From NCBI GenBank assembly GCA_020426505.1, contig JAGQPX010000137.1:1-64000 (forward strand): a DNA stretch of 64,000 bases, written 5' to 3'. The notes beneath the pieces are model-generated. The model ran no database searches. It saw only the letters and a list, made by a program, of their open reading frames with translations, and was not told the DNA's origin. This DNA comes from Planctomycetaceae bacterium (GTDB lineage: Bacteria; Planctomycetota; Planctomycetia; Planctomycetales; Planctomycetaceae). Shown here in pieces: positions 1 through 8,848 of the stretch (position 1 is the first letter of the stretch; each line of letters opens with the position of its first letter). The position numbers and the translations under genes are program-made.

Positions 1-533
1 ACGTCATCATGGTCGGTGAAATCCGCGACTCTGAGACAGCTCACATTGCTGCTCGTGCCGCCCTCACCGGAATTCAGGTGCTCAGCACCCTGCACGCGCA
101 CGACACTGGTTCGACGGTCGACGTGTTCCGCGAATTCGGCGTGCCGTCAATGTTCATCGCCGACAGTATCAGTTGCATCATCGCCCAGCGACTCCTGCGC
201 ATGGTCTGCTCGAAACATCGGGAGACCTACAAGCCGGATGCGGCGACGTTGAAGATTCTCGGTTTGAATCCGGAAGAATGCTCCGGCATGGAACTCGTTC
301 AGGGTGTGCCACACCCGGAGAACTTCGGCACCGGATACGCCGGACGAACGGGGATCTTCGAGGTCCTGACCATCGACGATGAGATCCGACAGGCGATTCT
401 CGACGGGCACTCCAGTAAGGAGCTGACTAACCTCGCCGTCGGACATGGGTTACAATCGCTGGAGCACTCCGCCGTCAAGAAGGTGCTCGCCGGAGTGACC
501 ACCGTCGAAGAGATGCACCGCGTGTTGCTGTAA
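1..533 (+). CDS. gspE: GspE/PulE-family secretion ATPase, C-terminal part (5' truncated by window edge)
   Basis: C-terminal ~177 residues of a type II secretion/type IV pilus assembly ATPase. The reading frame is already open at base 3, where it reads [13 protein letters not shown], the Walker B/Asp-box region of the family, so the gene begins outside the window. STLHAHD is the His-box region and [12 protein letters not shown] is the typical C-terminal motif. In GspE/PilB proteins a tetracysteine zinc subdomain usually lies between these parts. Here only one Cys remains (VCSKH) and the second CxxC is replaced by PHPENF before GTGY, so the zinc site looks lost. No other gsp genes follow. The family powers pseudopilus or pilus assembly from the cytoplasmic face of the inner membrane. 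Family assignment is firm; whether it serves T2SS or a pilus cannot be told from this fragment. Confidence 0.93.
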   Translation, partial: VIMVGEIRDSETAHIAARAALTGIQVLSTLHAHDTGSTVDVFREFGVPSMFIADSISCIIAQRLLRMVCSKHRETYKPDAATLKILGLNPEECSGMELVQGVPHPENFGTGYAGRTGIFEVLTIDDEIRQAILDGHSSKELTNLAVGHGLQSLEHSAVKKVLAGVTTVEEMHRVLL

Positions 534-609
534 CCTCGCACGCCCCTCGACCGAGGACACATCACGCTCTCCGACGAACGACCATATCGGGCCGGACAAG
601 GAGTGAATG

Positions 610-2055
610 ATGTGTTGCTCGTCGCGATGGCTCCGCGTGATGATTCGCATCCTGATGCTGCTGTCGGCCGGCCTGTACGCCGCCTCAGCTCACGCGCAGC
701 TCAATGGTGGAAATCAGGGAGCGAACCAGGGAGCGAACCAGGGAGGAAACCTTGGAGGCAATCAGGCGGGAGGTGCCAATCAGGCCGGGGGTATTTTGAT
801 CGATGCCGCCGGCGTCGTTCGCTCCGCTGGACCGTCAACTGACTCCGCGAAACTTCTGAAACAGCAACAGTCAGCATTCGTCGACCAGCATCTGTCGGGA
901 GAACTCTCGGCGACCTCGGAGAGACGATACGTCTCACTCGTGCGGTTGGAGCAGGCGTGCATTGATGCAATCGACCGTGGTGAACCGCCGGGCGAAGACA
1001 TGCGTAATCTCGCCGGCCTATTGCAAATCCAGTATGTGTTCGTCGATCCGGATGGACACGATCTCGTCCTTGCCGGACCAGCGGAAGGGTTTGCTCCTGA
1101 TGCGTCCGGCCGCATGACCGGGTTGAACTCCGGTCGTCCCCCGCTGCGAATCGACGATCTGATGGTCGCCCTTCAGGCGGTCGCCTCCGGCGCGTCAGCA
1201 ATGGGGTGTTCCATCGACCCGGAGCCCGAACGTCTCGCCCGGATGCAGCAGTTCATCCGGCAGAACAGCTCTGCCACGTCCTCCGAGGTCGTCGCCCAGC
1301 GGTATCGCCAGATGGGACAGATCCTCGGCATGCAGAACGTCACGGTGTTCGGCGTGCCGGCTGATTCCCACTTCGCGGTGACCTTGGTCGAAGCCGACTT
1401 TCGAATGAAGCGGATCTCGCTGGGAGTGGAGCCGTCGGGCGTGCGTGGGCTGCCGAGTCACCTGTCGCTGCTCAAGCCGAATGGCAACAGTATTCAGCGG
1501 TGGTGGTTCACGCCGTTCTACGAGAGCCTCAGCATGACGGACGATCGGACGGCGTTCCATCTGTCAGGCCAGAGAGTTCAGCTGTTGGCGCAGGACGAGA
1601 TCTCCAACGCCACCGGACAGAGATCAAACGCTGCCTTCACGCGAGCCAGCACACAGGCATTCGCCCGAATGTTCACCGACAAGTTCCCCGCATTGGCTGG
1701 TCAATCGCCGGTGTTTGCTGAGCTGCAGAATCTGTTCGACCTGGCTATCATCGCGGCCCTGTTGAAACAGGAGCGATTGCCGCGACTGGTCGGCTGGGAC
1801 ATGTCACTGTTTCTGAACCCGGATTCCGACTTGATCCCTCGCTACGCGGTACCCCGAGAGGTCGAGTCCGCATCGACCTTCCGGCAAGCAAACCGCGGAC
1901 TGCTGCTCGGCCTCATCGGGGGCGTGACCATCGAGCCAAGTCAGGTGCTCCGGGACATCAAGAGCGACAGCGAACCAGGACTCCGCCTCGACGGTCAGCA
2001 ACGTGCGGTCACCGACAGCCGCCCCGCTGAAGCCGACCGGTGGTGGTGGGACTGA
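610..2055 (+). CDS. Secreted DUF1598-like planctomycete protein
   Basis: Predicted 481 residues with an N-terminal signal peptide ending near AHAQ. The mature N-terminus is a Gly/Asn/Gln-rich tandem run (NQGANQGANQGG and variants, about residues 33-60), followed by a soluble domain. The segment around RWWFTPFYESL, an F-L-S-G-Q-R-V stretch and the following QDE resemble DUF1598, a domain known mainly from planctomycetes; this is from memory of the family. AAGGAG at 598-603 is 6 nt upstream of the ATG at 610, which I prefer over the ATG at 607. A Met at 640 directly before the hydrophobic core is an alternative start. It lies 76 nt after the GspE-type gene in the same direction. Function unknown. 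Confidence 0.8.
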   Translation: MCCSSRWLRVMIRILMLLSAGLYAASAHAQLNGGNQGANQGANQGGNLGGNQAGGANQAGGILIDAAGVVRSAGPSTDSAKLLKQQQSAFVDQHLSGELSATSERRYVSLVRLEQACIDAIDRGEPPGEDMRNLAGLLQIQYVFVDPDGHDLVLAGPAEGFAPDASGRMTGLNSGRPPLRIDDLMVALQAVASGASAMGCSIDPEPERLARMQQFIRQNSSATSSEVVAQRYRQMGQILGMQNVTVFGVPADSHFAVTLVEADFRMKRISLGVEPSGVRGLPSHLSLLKPNGNSIQRWWFTPFYESLSMTDDRTAFHLSGQRVQLLAQDEISNATGQRSNAAFTRASTQAFARMFTDKFPALAGQSPVFAELQNLFDLAIIAALLKQERLPRLVGWDMSLFLNPDSDLIPRYAVPREVESASTFRQANRGLLLGLIGGVTIEPSQVLRDIKSDSEPGLRLDGQQRAVTDSRPAEADRWWWD

Positions 2056-2103
2056 AAAGCTTCGAAGTGGGTACAAAGTCATTCAACATTTGAAAGGCAC
2101 CTT

Positions 2104-3507
2104 ATGAGACTGTTCTGTTCGACTGCTGCTGTACTCGCCGTGCTGGTCGGCACCAGTGCTCCGCTCGCCTGTCAGGCTGACGATGGTTGGCGGGCCGGGG
2201 TTGCGACGACCGTGATCACACCCGAGCATCCGATGTGGATGTCCGGTTATGCGTCGCGCGATCATGCGGCTGAGGGAACCCTGCACGATCTCCGGGCCAA
2301 AGCGCTCGTGCTTGAGGACCCAACCGGCCACCAGGGTGTCCTCGTCACGCTCGACCTGATCGGCATCGACCGGCCGACGTCGCTCGATATTTGTCAGCAG
2401 CTGCACGACAGGTTTGGATTCGAACGGGATCAAATCGTGCTCGCCACTTCGCACACGCATACCGGCCCTGCGATCGGAGAGAACCTGTCGTCCATGTTCT
2501 TTTTCGAAGATGACGAGCGGGCCAAGGTGCAGGACTACACGAATCACCTCAAGGGGCTCGTTGTTGATGTTGTGGGACTGGCCCTCAAGAACAGGAAGCC
2601 TGCCGTCATTCATCAGGGGATGGGCACGGCTGGGTTCGCTGTCAATAGACGGAATAATCGAGAGGCGGACGTCCCGCAACTGCGTGAGGCGGGCGAGCTC
2701 AAGGGACCGGTCGACCATGAACTCCCCGTGCTCACGGTGCGGGATGCTGACGGTCATCTCGATGCGATCGTGTTCGGTTACGCCTGCCATGCGACGGTCC
2801 TCAGCTTTTACCAGTGGTCAGGAGACTGGCCCGGATTTGCTCAGTTGGAAATCGAGAGCCGACATCCCGGCACAGTCGCCATGTTCTGGGCCGGATGCGG
2901 TGCTGATCAGAATCCCCTCCCCAGACGCACCATCGATCGAGCGGAGGACTACGGTCGCCAGATTGCCGAAGGGATTGACGCAGTCCTCTCAGGGGAGATG
3001 ACCGAGGTGCAGGGACCACTCAAGACGTCCTACACGGAGATCGACCTTGCCTTCGACAGACTCCCGACTCAGGAACAACTTCAAAGTGACACAGAGTCGG
3101 ACAACCGATATGTCGCCAGTCGTGCACGCCAGCTTCTCGACCAATGGAAGCAGGACGGCGGTCTCTCGCAGACGTATCCCTACCCGGTGCAGGTGTGGGG
3201 ACTCGGCGATGATGTGACGTTCGTCACGCTGGGCGGCGAAGTCGTCGTCGACTTTTCGATCAGGATCAAACAGGAGTTGGAAGCCGAACGGACATGGGTT
3301 GCTGGCTACGCAAATGACGTGATGGCTTACATCCCCTCAGAACGCGTGCTGACCGAAGGGGGCTACGAAGGCGGCGGAGCGATGGTGTATTACGGACTGC
3401 CGACCGCGTGGTCACCCGATGTCGAAGAGCACATCATTCGCACCGTGCACGAGCTTGTCGATGCGCTGTCGACCCACAGCCAATCATCAAGCAACTCACG
3501 ACAATGA
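2104..3507 (+). CDS. Neutral/alkaline ceramidase-family secreted protein, catalytic Ser apparently missing
   Basis: 467 residues with a signal peptide ending near ACQA. The N-terminal domain follows the neutral/alkaline ceramidase family: GVATTVITPE, SGYASRD, SHTHTGPA (first zinc His), YACHATVL (second zinc His) and LGGEVVVDFS (Glu ligand), with a Tyr-containing C-terminal segment near NDVMAYIPSER. In characterised neutral ceramidases the nucleophilic Ser sits in a GDVSPN motif. The corresponding place here reads GCGADQNPLPR and has no Ser, so amide hydrolysis by the usual mechanism is doubtful. Planctomycetes carry many such paralogues, often beside beta-propeller genes, as here. Likely a periplasmic or secreted metal-dependent hydrolase of unknown substrate. 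Confidence 0.87.
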   Translation: MRLFCSTAAVLAVLVGTSAPLACQADDGWRAGVATTVITPEHPMWMSGYASRDHAAEGTLHDLRAKALVLEDPTGHQGVLVTLDLIGIDRPTSLDICQQLHDRFGFERDQIVLATSHTHTGPAIGENLSSMFFFEDDERAKVQDYTNHLKGLVVDVVGLALKNRKPAVIHQGMGTAGFAVNRRNNREADVPQLREAGELKGPVDHELPVLTVRDADGHLDAIVFGYACHATVLSFYQWSGDWPGFAQLEIESRHPGTVAMFWAGCGADQNPLPRRTIDRAEDYGRQIAEGIDAVLSGEMTEVQGPLKTSYTEIDLAFDRLPTQEQLQSDTESDNRYVASRARQLLDQWKQDGGLSQTYPYPVQVWGLGDDVTFVTLGGEVVVDFSIRIKQELEAERTWVAGYANDVMAYIPSERVLTEGGYEGGGAMVYYGLPTAWSPDVEEHIIRTVHELVDALSTHSQSSSNSRQ

Positions 3508-3610
3508 GTTTCGCCGGGTTGAAGGGCTGATTCACTGTCTGTCGGCCACCGATGGGATTATAGTGTGAGTCCCGATCAACTCTGACGAGCATCCTCCTGG
3601 AGCAATGACC

Positions 3611-4639
3611 ATGATACTTCGTTCGCTTTGCGTCACGTTTGCGATCATCCTGATTTCCGCGACGACTGTTCTTTCGGCAGGTGAGACCCAGCCGGTGCGG
3701 ATGGGGTGTGGCGCGATGACCTTCGACACCGTACCAGGCTGGGGACTCGACTTGGACGGCAAGTCCGTCATCGGTCCGACGCACGGCGGAGTTGTCATCG
3801 ACAAGGCGGGCAACATTTACACGAGTGCCCAGATTGGAGTGTTTGTCTTCTCTCCCGATGGCGATGTCGTCCGTCGATTCATCGGCGACGAGTATACCAA
3901 CATCCACGACATGGAGATTCGCGAGGAGGAAGAGGGCGAGTTCATCTACGGTGCGAGAAACGTCGATGCAGAGGGCATCAAATTCCACGCAGAGACCGGC
4001 GACATCGTGCTCAAGCTTCCATTCCCCGAGGAGTCTGGACTCGACCTCAAGAAGTTCAGCCCGACCGCCATCACCGTGGCTCCCAACGGAGACATCATTC
4101 TGTCGGACGGTTATGCCAGCAATCACATCTTCAAATTCGACAAGACGGGTAAGTATCTGACGCACTTCGGAACCAAGGGGAACGGTCTGAAGGAGTTCAA
4201 CACGGCACACGGCATGACACTCGACACCCGGTACGATCCGCCCCGGTTACTCATCTGCGACCGGAATCATGAGCCGAAGGGCCGCCTGCTACACTACGAC
4301 CTCGACGGCAATTACATTGAAGAGGTCGTGACCGGACTCGGCATGCCAACCTCAGTCGCCGTTCAGGGCGAGTATGTCTCGGTGCCCGATCTGCACGGAC
4401 GGCTGGTCATCCTCGACGGGACTAACACGATCATCGCGGTTCTCGGTCACAACCCGGACCGCGAGAAGGGGCGAAGCTTCAAGGTGCCGCAGGAGGATTG
4501 GATTGAAGGCATCTTCAGCGGCACCCACGGTTCCTACTGGGACAAGGATGGCAACCTCTACGTGCAGGACTGGAACGTCTCCGGCCGCCTGATGAAGCTG
4601 GTGCGAATTCCGTCAACCGGATCGGCGACGGGAGATTGA
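3611..4639 (+). CDS. Secreted NHL-type six-bladed beta-propeller protein
   Basis: 342 residues with an N-terminal signal peptide (core ILRSLCVTFAIILIS, ending near LSAG). Repeated blade-like stretches such as DKAGNIYTSAQIGVFVFSPD, NGDIILSDGYASNHIFKFD and DKDGNLYVQDWNVSGRLMKL match NHL/six-bladed propellers, including the peptidylglycine alpha-amidating lyase-like group. GGAG at 3599-3602 is 8 nt before the ATG at 3611 but only 2 nt before the ATG at 3605, so 3611 is preferred. It follows the ceramidase-like gene by about 100 nt, probably in the same unit. Likely an extracytoplasmic binding or scaffold protein; no catalytic claim can be made. Confidence 0.82.
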   Translation: MILRSLCVTFAIILISATTVLSAGETQPVRMGCGAMTFDTVPGWGLDLDGKSVIGPTHGGVVIDKAGNIYTSAQIGVFVFSPDGDVVRRFIGDEYTNIHDMEIREEEEGEFIYGARNVDAEGIKFHAETGDIVLKLPFPEESGLDLKKFSPTAITVAPNGDIILSDGYASNHIFKFDKTGKYLTHFGTKGNGLKEFNTAHGMTLDTRYDPPRLLICDRNHEPKGRLLHYDLDGNYIEEVVTGLGMPTSVAVQGEYVSVPDLHGRLVILDGTNTIIAVLGHNPDREKGRSFKVPQEDWIEGIFSGTHGSYWDKDGNLYVQDWNVSGRLMKLVRIPSTGSATGD

Positions 4640-4666
4640 AGTTCGCCACTGGGGTGCCATCATCGT

Positions 4667-6190
4667 TCACACCAGCAGGTCGTGGATGACGTGGCCGTGG
4701 ACGTCGGTCAGGCGGAAGTCGCGACCTTGGTAGCGGTACGTCAGCCGTTTATGGTCGATCCCCAGCAGGTGCAGAATCGTCGCATTGAGGTCGTGGATGT
4801 GCATCGTGCCGGGGGTCCAGTCCTTCTTGTTCGGTTGAGGCCGCAGCGGCTCGCCGTGTTCGTCGGCGATGTTGTATCCGTAATCGTCGGTTTGACCGTA
4901 GGTGATGCCCGGCTTCACGCCGCCGCCGGCCATCCACACGGTGAAGCAGCGGGGATGATGATCACGACCGTAGTTCTCGGGAGTGAGCGTCCCCTGACAA
5001 TAGGCCGTCCGACCAAACTCGCCCCCCCAGACCACGAGCGTCTCGTCGAGCAGTCCGCGGCGTCTGAGGTCCTTGATGAGAGCCGCACAGCCCTGATCGA
5101 TGTCCTTGCATTGTGACTCATGCTCTTTGGGCAGATTGCCGTGGGCGTCCCAGCCACGATGGAAGATCTGAATGTTACGGACGCCTCGTTCGGCCAGACG
5201 ACGTGCATTGAGGCAACACGCTGCAAACGTGCCGGGCTGGCGTGCGTCTTCGCCATACAACTCAAATGTCTCGTCGCTTTCCTGTGAGAGGTCCATCAGT
5301 TCCGGCACAGACGCCTGCATGCGATAGGCCATTTCGTGCTGTTTGATGCGTGCCAGAATCTCCGGATCGCCGAACCGTTCATGTTGCTCGGCATTAAGTG
5401 CGGCGAGTGCATCGAGCTGAGACCGTCGTGCCTCACGGGAGACTCCCGGCGGATTGCTGAGATACAGCACCGGGTCCTCAAGACTCCGCAGGAGAATGCC
5501 CTGGTAATCGGACGGCAGGAAGCCCGTGCCCCACAACCGGCTGAAGAGACTCTGTTCGGCAAAGTTGGTCTTCGCGTGCATGACGACGTAGTTGGGCAAA
5601 TTCTCGTTCATGCTACCGAGACCGTAGCTCAGCCATGCTCCCAAACTCGGTCGCCCGGGAATCTGACTGCCGGTCTGGATGTACGTAATGGCCGGATCGT
5701 GATTGATCGCCTCCGTGAACGTGCTGTGAACCACACACAAGTCTTTCGCGACGGTCGCTGTGTGGGGAAGCAGTTCGCTGACCCAGACGCCTTGATCGTT
5801 GTTCTCGTGTTTAGTGAAACTGTACTTCGACGGACAGACCGGAAGCGTTTTCTGTCCGGCCGTCATCCCTGTGATGCGTTGTCCGTCGCGAATGTGTTCG
5901 GGCAGGTCCTTGCCGGACATGTCGCGCATCTTCGGCTTGTAGTCCCATAAGTCGTGATGACTGGGGCCGCCGCTCATGAAGAGATAGATGACTCGTTTGG
6001 CCTTCGCCGGGTGATGCAGGCCGTCTGTCGTGATCCCGCCAACTCCAGACGCGGCATCACTGGGTGCTCCCAAGGCAGCGTTGCCTCCGAGCAGGCTCGC
6101 CATCGCCGCGGTCCCCAGCCCTAACGCGGACCGACCGAACAACTGACGACGGGTCATCAACAGGTCATACTCTCGAATCGGATCATTCAT
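4667..6190 (-). CDS. DUF1501 family protein (sulfatase-like fold, Tat signal)
   Basis: 507 residues. The N-terminus [20 protein letters not shown] has the twin-arginine motif followed by a hydrophobic stretch, indicating Tat export. [23 protein letters not shown]-type and [12 protein letters not shown] motifs and a C-terminal [15 protein letters not shown] are hallmarks of DUF1501, which has an alkaline phosphatase/sulfatase-like fold and occurs in huge numbers in planctomycetes. The start at 6190 is chosen because MNDPIREY is the usual N-terminus; an upstream start at 6214 is open. It is 87 nt downstream of a PSCyt-type gene on the same strand, the standard planctomycete pairing. These pairs are suspected to act on polysaccharides, but no activity is proven from sequence. 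Confidence 0.92.
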   Translation of the reverse strand: MNDPIREYDLLMTRRQLFGRSALGLGTAAMASLLGGNAALGAPSDAASGVGGITTDGLHHPAKAKRVIYLFMSGGPSHHDLWDYKPKMRDMSGKDLPEHIRDGQRITGMTAGQKTLPVCPSKYSFTKHENNDQGVWVSELLPHTATVAKDLCVVHSTFTEAINHDPAITYIQTGSQIPGRPSLGAWLSYGLGSMNENLPNYVVMHAKTNFAEQSLFSRLWGTGFLPSDYQGILLRSLEDPVLYLSNPPGVSREARRSQLDALAALNAEQHERFGDPEILARIKQHEMAYRMQASVPELMDLSQESDETFELYGEDARQPGTFAACCLNARRLAERGVRNIQIFHRGWDAHGNLPKEHESQCKDIDQGCAALIKDLRRRGLLDETLVVWGGEFGRTAYCQGTLTPENYGRDHHPRCFTVWMAGGGVKPGITYGQTDDYGYNIADEHGEPLRPQPNKKDWTPGTMHIHDLNATILHLLGIDHKRLTYRYQGRDFRLTDVHGHVIHDLLV

Positions 6191-6277
6191 GGCACAATGA
6201 ATTGACTTGAACAATTTGACAAAACATCAAACTCAAGCCCACGGGCAACGCCCGGTGGGTCAAATCACTCTCTCCCG

Positions 6278-8776
6278 TCAATACAACAGAATCACCGCAT
6301 CACTCGCGAGAACGGCGGTCGTCAGTTGCGTCCACGCCGCATACTCCTCAGGTGACAGTGACTCATCACGCGGCAGCTCGCCCATCGACAACAGAGCTTT
6401 CGCGTCTTCCTCGGCCGAGGCATATCGGTCTCGCTGAGCTTGCAGAAGTTGCAAACAGACGCTTCGCTCATGATCGGACGGCTTTCGTGATGTCAACAGC
6501 AGATACAGTTGATCGAGTCGCTCGCTGTCGTTTTCTGCTGCCTGAAGCACTCGCGCAGCGAGTGACCGGGCCATCTCCACCCGTTGATTCTCGTTGAGTA
6601 ACCCGAGCGATTGAAGCGGTGTATTCGTGCGGGACCTGCGCACACAACTCGACTCCCTGCTGGGGGCGTCAAACAACGTCATCATGGGGTGCGGACTCGT
6701 CCGCTTCCAGTAGACGTACAGACTGCGGCGATACTGTCGATCACCTTCATCTTGGACATACTGTTTGGTGTTGCTCGCCGGATGCATGAGCGCCGACCAC
6801 AGCCCCCGGGGTTGATACGGTTTGACCCCCTCCCCTCCCATGTGAGGATCGAGCAGTCCGCTCGACCACAAGCCGATGTCTCGAATCACCTCCGCATCAA
6901 GGCGATGTCCCGGTCCCCGCGCGAACAACCGGTTGTCCGGGTCGTTCACACCGTCCCTCCATGCTGAGGATTGTCGAAACGTCCGCGACAGGACCATCTC
7001 ACGCAGCATGTGCTTGAGGTCCCAACCACTGTCCTGCAGCTCGACCGCCAGCCAGTCGAGCAACTGCGGATGCGTTGGTTGTTCTCCCTGCAGGCCGAAC
7101 TCTTCCGGAGTGCGGACGAGTCCATGTCCGAACGTTCGTTGCCAGATGCGGTTGACCAAGACGCGCGACACCAGCGGGTTGCTGCGAGACGTCAGCCATT
7201 GTGCGAGGCCCAACCGATTGCGAGGCGTCTCCGCTGAAAGGCCCCCCAGCACCGCGAGGACATCCGGCTCCAGCGTCTCACCGACCGGGAGATCGTATTC
7301 ACCCCGTTCCAGCATACGCGTCTCACGCGGCTCGGGAAGCTCAGCGGCAACGAGCGTCGTTGTGAAGCCGGACTCGAATTCCGCGAGACGATCCGACAAT
7401 TCGGCAGAGAGTCCCTGTAATTCATGACCGGCAAACGGCCCGCTTTCGTCAGCGATCATCCTCAGCCGCTCGTCATGACTTGCCTTCGACCAAGACTCAC
7501 GCGTCTCCGCATCGAGGTCCGTCTTCTGCTCCAACAAGTCCCCCGCTTTATTCAAAAGGTCATCTCGTGCCGCTGCGACTTCACTCCAGGCGACCCATTC
7601 GTCAACATGGTTAGGGACCGTGAGGACGGGAGCATAGTCGTACTTGTTGCCGTCGAGTGAACTCTCCGCGGTGCTGTTGAAGAACGCCATCAACCGGTAA
7701 TACTCGACCTGTGGGACCGGGTCGTACTTGTGAGTATGACACCGGGCACACGTCAATGACATGCCGAGGAAGACCGTGCCGAAGTTCTCGACCCGGTCAA
7801 AGTTGTTCTTCGCCTGAAACTCCGCAGGGATCGCGCCTCCTTCTGCGGTTGAGGGGTTCATCCGCACGAAACCGGTCGCGACCAGTTGCTCGACAGTCGG
7901 ATCCGGGAGCAAGTCCCCGGCGAGTTGCCAGGTGATGAACTGATCCAAAGGGAGGTTCTGATTGAACGCGTGTACCACCCAGTCACGATACGGATAGATT
8001 CCCCTGCGGTTGTCGAGATGCAGCCCGTGCGTGTCGCCGTAACGGACTGCATCGAGCCAGTACCTCGCCTGATGCTCACCGAAGCGGGGACTGGCCAGCA
8101 ACTGATCGACGAACCGTTCATAAGCGTCGTCGCAATCGTCCGCCACGAATGCTTCCAACTGATCCAGCTCGGGAGGCAGTCCGGTCAGCACCAGCGCAGC
8201 CCGGCGTGCGAGTGTGCGGCGATCGGCCTCCTTAGCAAAGTCAACATTGGCCCTCCTTAACTGTTGTCCCACAAAAGCGTCGATCACCTTGCGCGGATGG
8301 ACGTCCTTAAGATTCTCGTGCGTCTGCTTGACCGGTACCACAAAGGCCCAGTGCATCGCATACTCGCCCCCCTGCATGACCCAACGTGTCAGCACATCAC
8401 GCTCGGCGTCCGTGAGTTGCTTCTCTGCATCGACCGGCGGCATCGGATCATTAGCAGAATGGACGCGAACCAGGAGTTCGCTTTTCTCCGGTGCTGATGG
8501 ATCGATCGCACGGTGTCCGTCCTGTTCGGCTGTCGCGGCGTCGAACGTGTCCAGCCGCAGCGTGTCACTCGCCTCACCGTCGGGACCGTGACAGACAAAG
8601 CACTTGTTCGACAGGATTGGCAGGACCTCGCGTGCGAAGTCGACTGCGGTTGACTCAACGCCAGGGTTGCTCACGTCTCCGGTCGTCTCTTCACCCAGCG
8701 ACGCGGTGCAACTGAGAAGAAGGATGAACAGAATTGCCGTGGGACTAAACTCACAGAACGTTCGTGTCGGATGCAT
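6278..8776 (-). CDS. PSCyt1/DUF1549/DUF1553 secreted cytochrome-like protein
   Basis: 832 residues with a signal peptide (core FSPTAILFILLLSC). Domain order: PSCyt1 with a c-type heme motif in NKCFVCHGPDGEAS, DUF1549 (RLARYWLDAVRY-like segment, here HQARYWLDAVRYGDTHG), a second CxxCH in TCARCHTHKYDPV, then DUF1553 (VNRIWQRTFGHGLVRTPEEFG, LPAELLRD-type region, NTPLQSLGLLNE). The start at MHPTRT (8776) precedes the signal peptide directly; upstream Met codons at 8824 add an implausible leader. It is the first gene of the leftward pair with the DUF1501 gene. The family is thought to be exported and heme-bearing, with an unproven role in polymer degradation or electron transfer. Confidence 0.92.
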   Translation of the reverse strand: MHPTRTFCEFSPTAILFILLLSCTASLGEETTGDVSNPGVESTAVDFAREVLPILSNKCFVCHGPDGEASDTLRLDTFDAATAEQDGHRAIDPSAPEKSELLVRVHSANDPMPPVDAEKQLTDAERDVLTRWVMQGGEYAMHWAFVVPVKQTHENLKDVHPRKVIDAFVGQQLRRANVDFAKEADRRTLARRAALVLTGLPPELDQLEAFVADDCDDAYERFVDQLLASPRFGEHQARYWLDAVRYGDTHGLHLDNRRGIYPYRDWVVHAFNQNLPLDQFITWQLAGDLLPDPTVEQLVATGFVRMNPSTAEGGAIPAEFQAKNNFDRVENFGTVFLGMSLTCARCHTHKYDPVPQVEYYRLMAFFNSTAESSLDGNKYDYAPVLTVPNHVDEWVAWSEVAAARDDLLNKAGDLLEQKTDLDAETRESWSKASHDERLRMIADESGPFAGHELQGLSAELSDRLAEFESGFTTTLVAAELPEPRETRMLERGEYDLPVGETLEPDVLAVLGGLSAETPRNRLGLAQWLTSRSNPLVSRVLVNRIWQRTFGHGLVRTPEEFGLQGEQPTHPQLLDWLAVELQDSGWDLKHMLREMVLSRTFRQSSAWRDGVNDPDNRLFARGPGHRLDAEVIRDIGLWSSGLLDPHMGGEGVKPYQPRGLWSALMHPASNTKQYVQDEGDRQYRRSLYVYWKRTSPHPMMTLFDAPSRESSCVRRSRTNTPLQSLGLLNENQRVEMARSLAARVLQAAENDSERLDQLYLLLTSRKPSDHERSVCLQLLQAQRDRYASAEEDAKALLSMGELPRDESLSPEEYAAWTQLTTAVLASDAVILLY

Positions 8777-8848
8777 GACGTGCAGGTGTGTCGATGGATG
8801 GAGTGCGGGCCTCGTTTGAACCAAAGGCGCCAGTCTATCACACTCGGA

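Noticed and set aside
5336-5950. 204-codon plus-strand frame
   Set aside because: Antisense to the DUF1501 gene, with no domain and no RBS.
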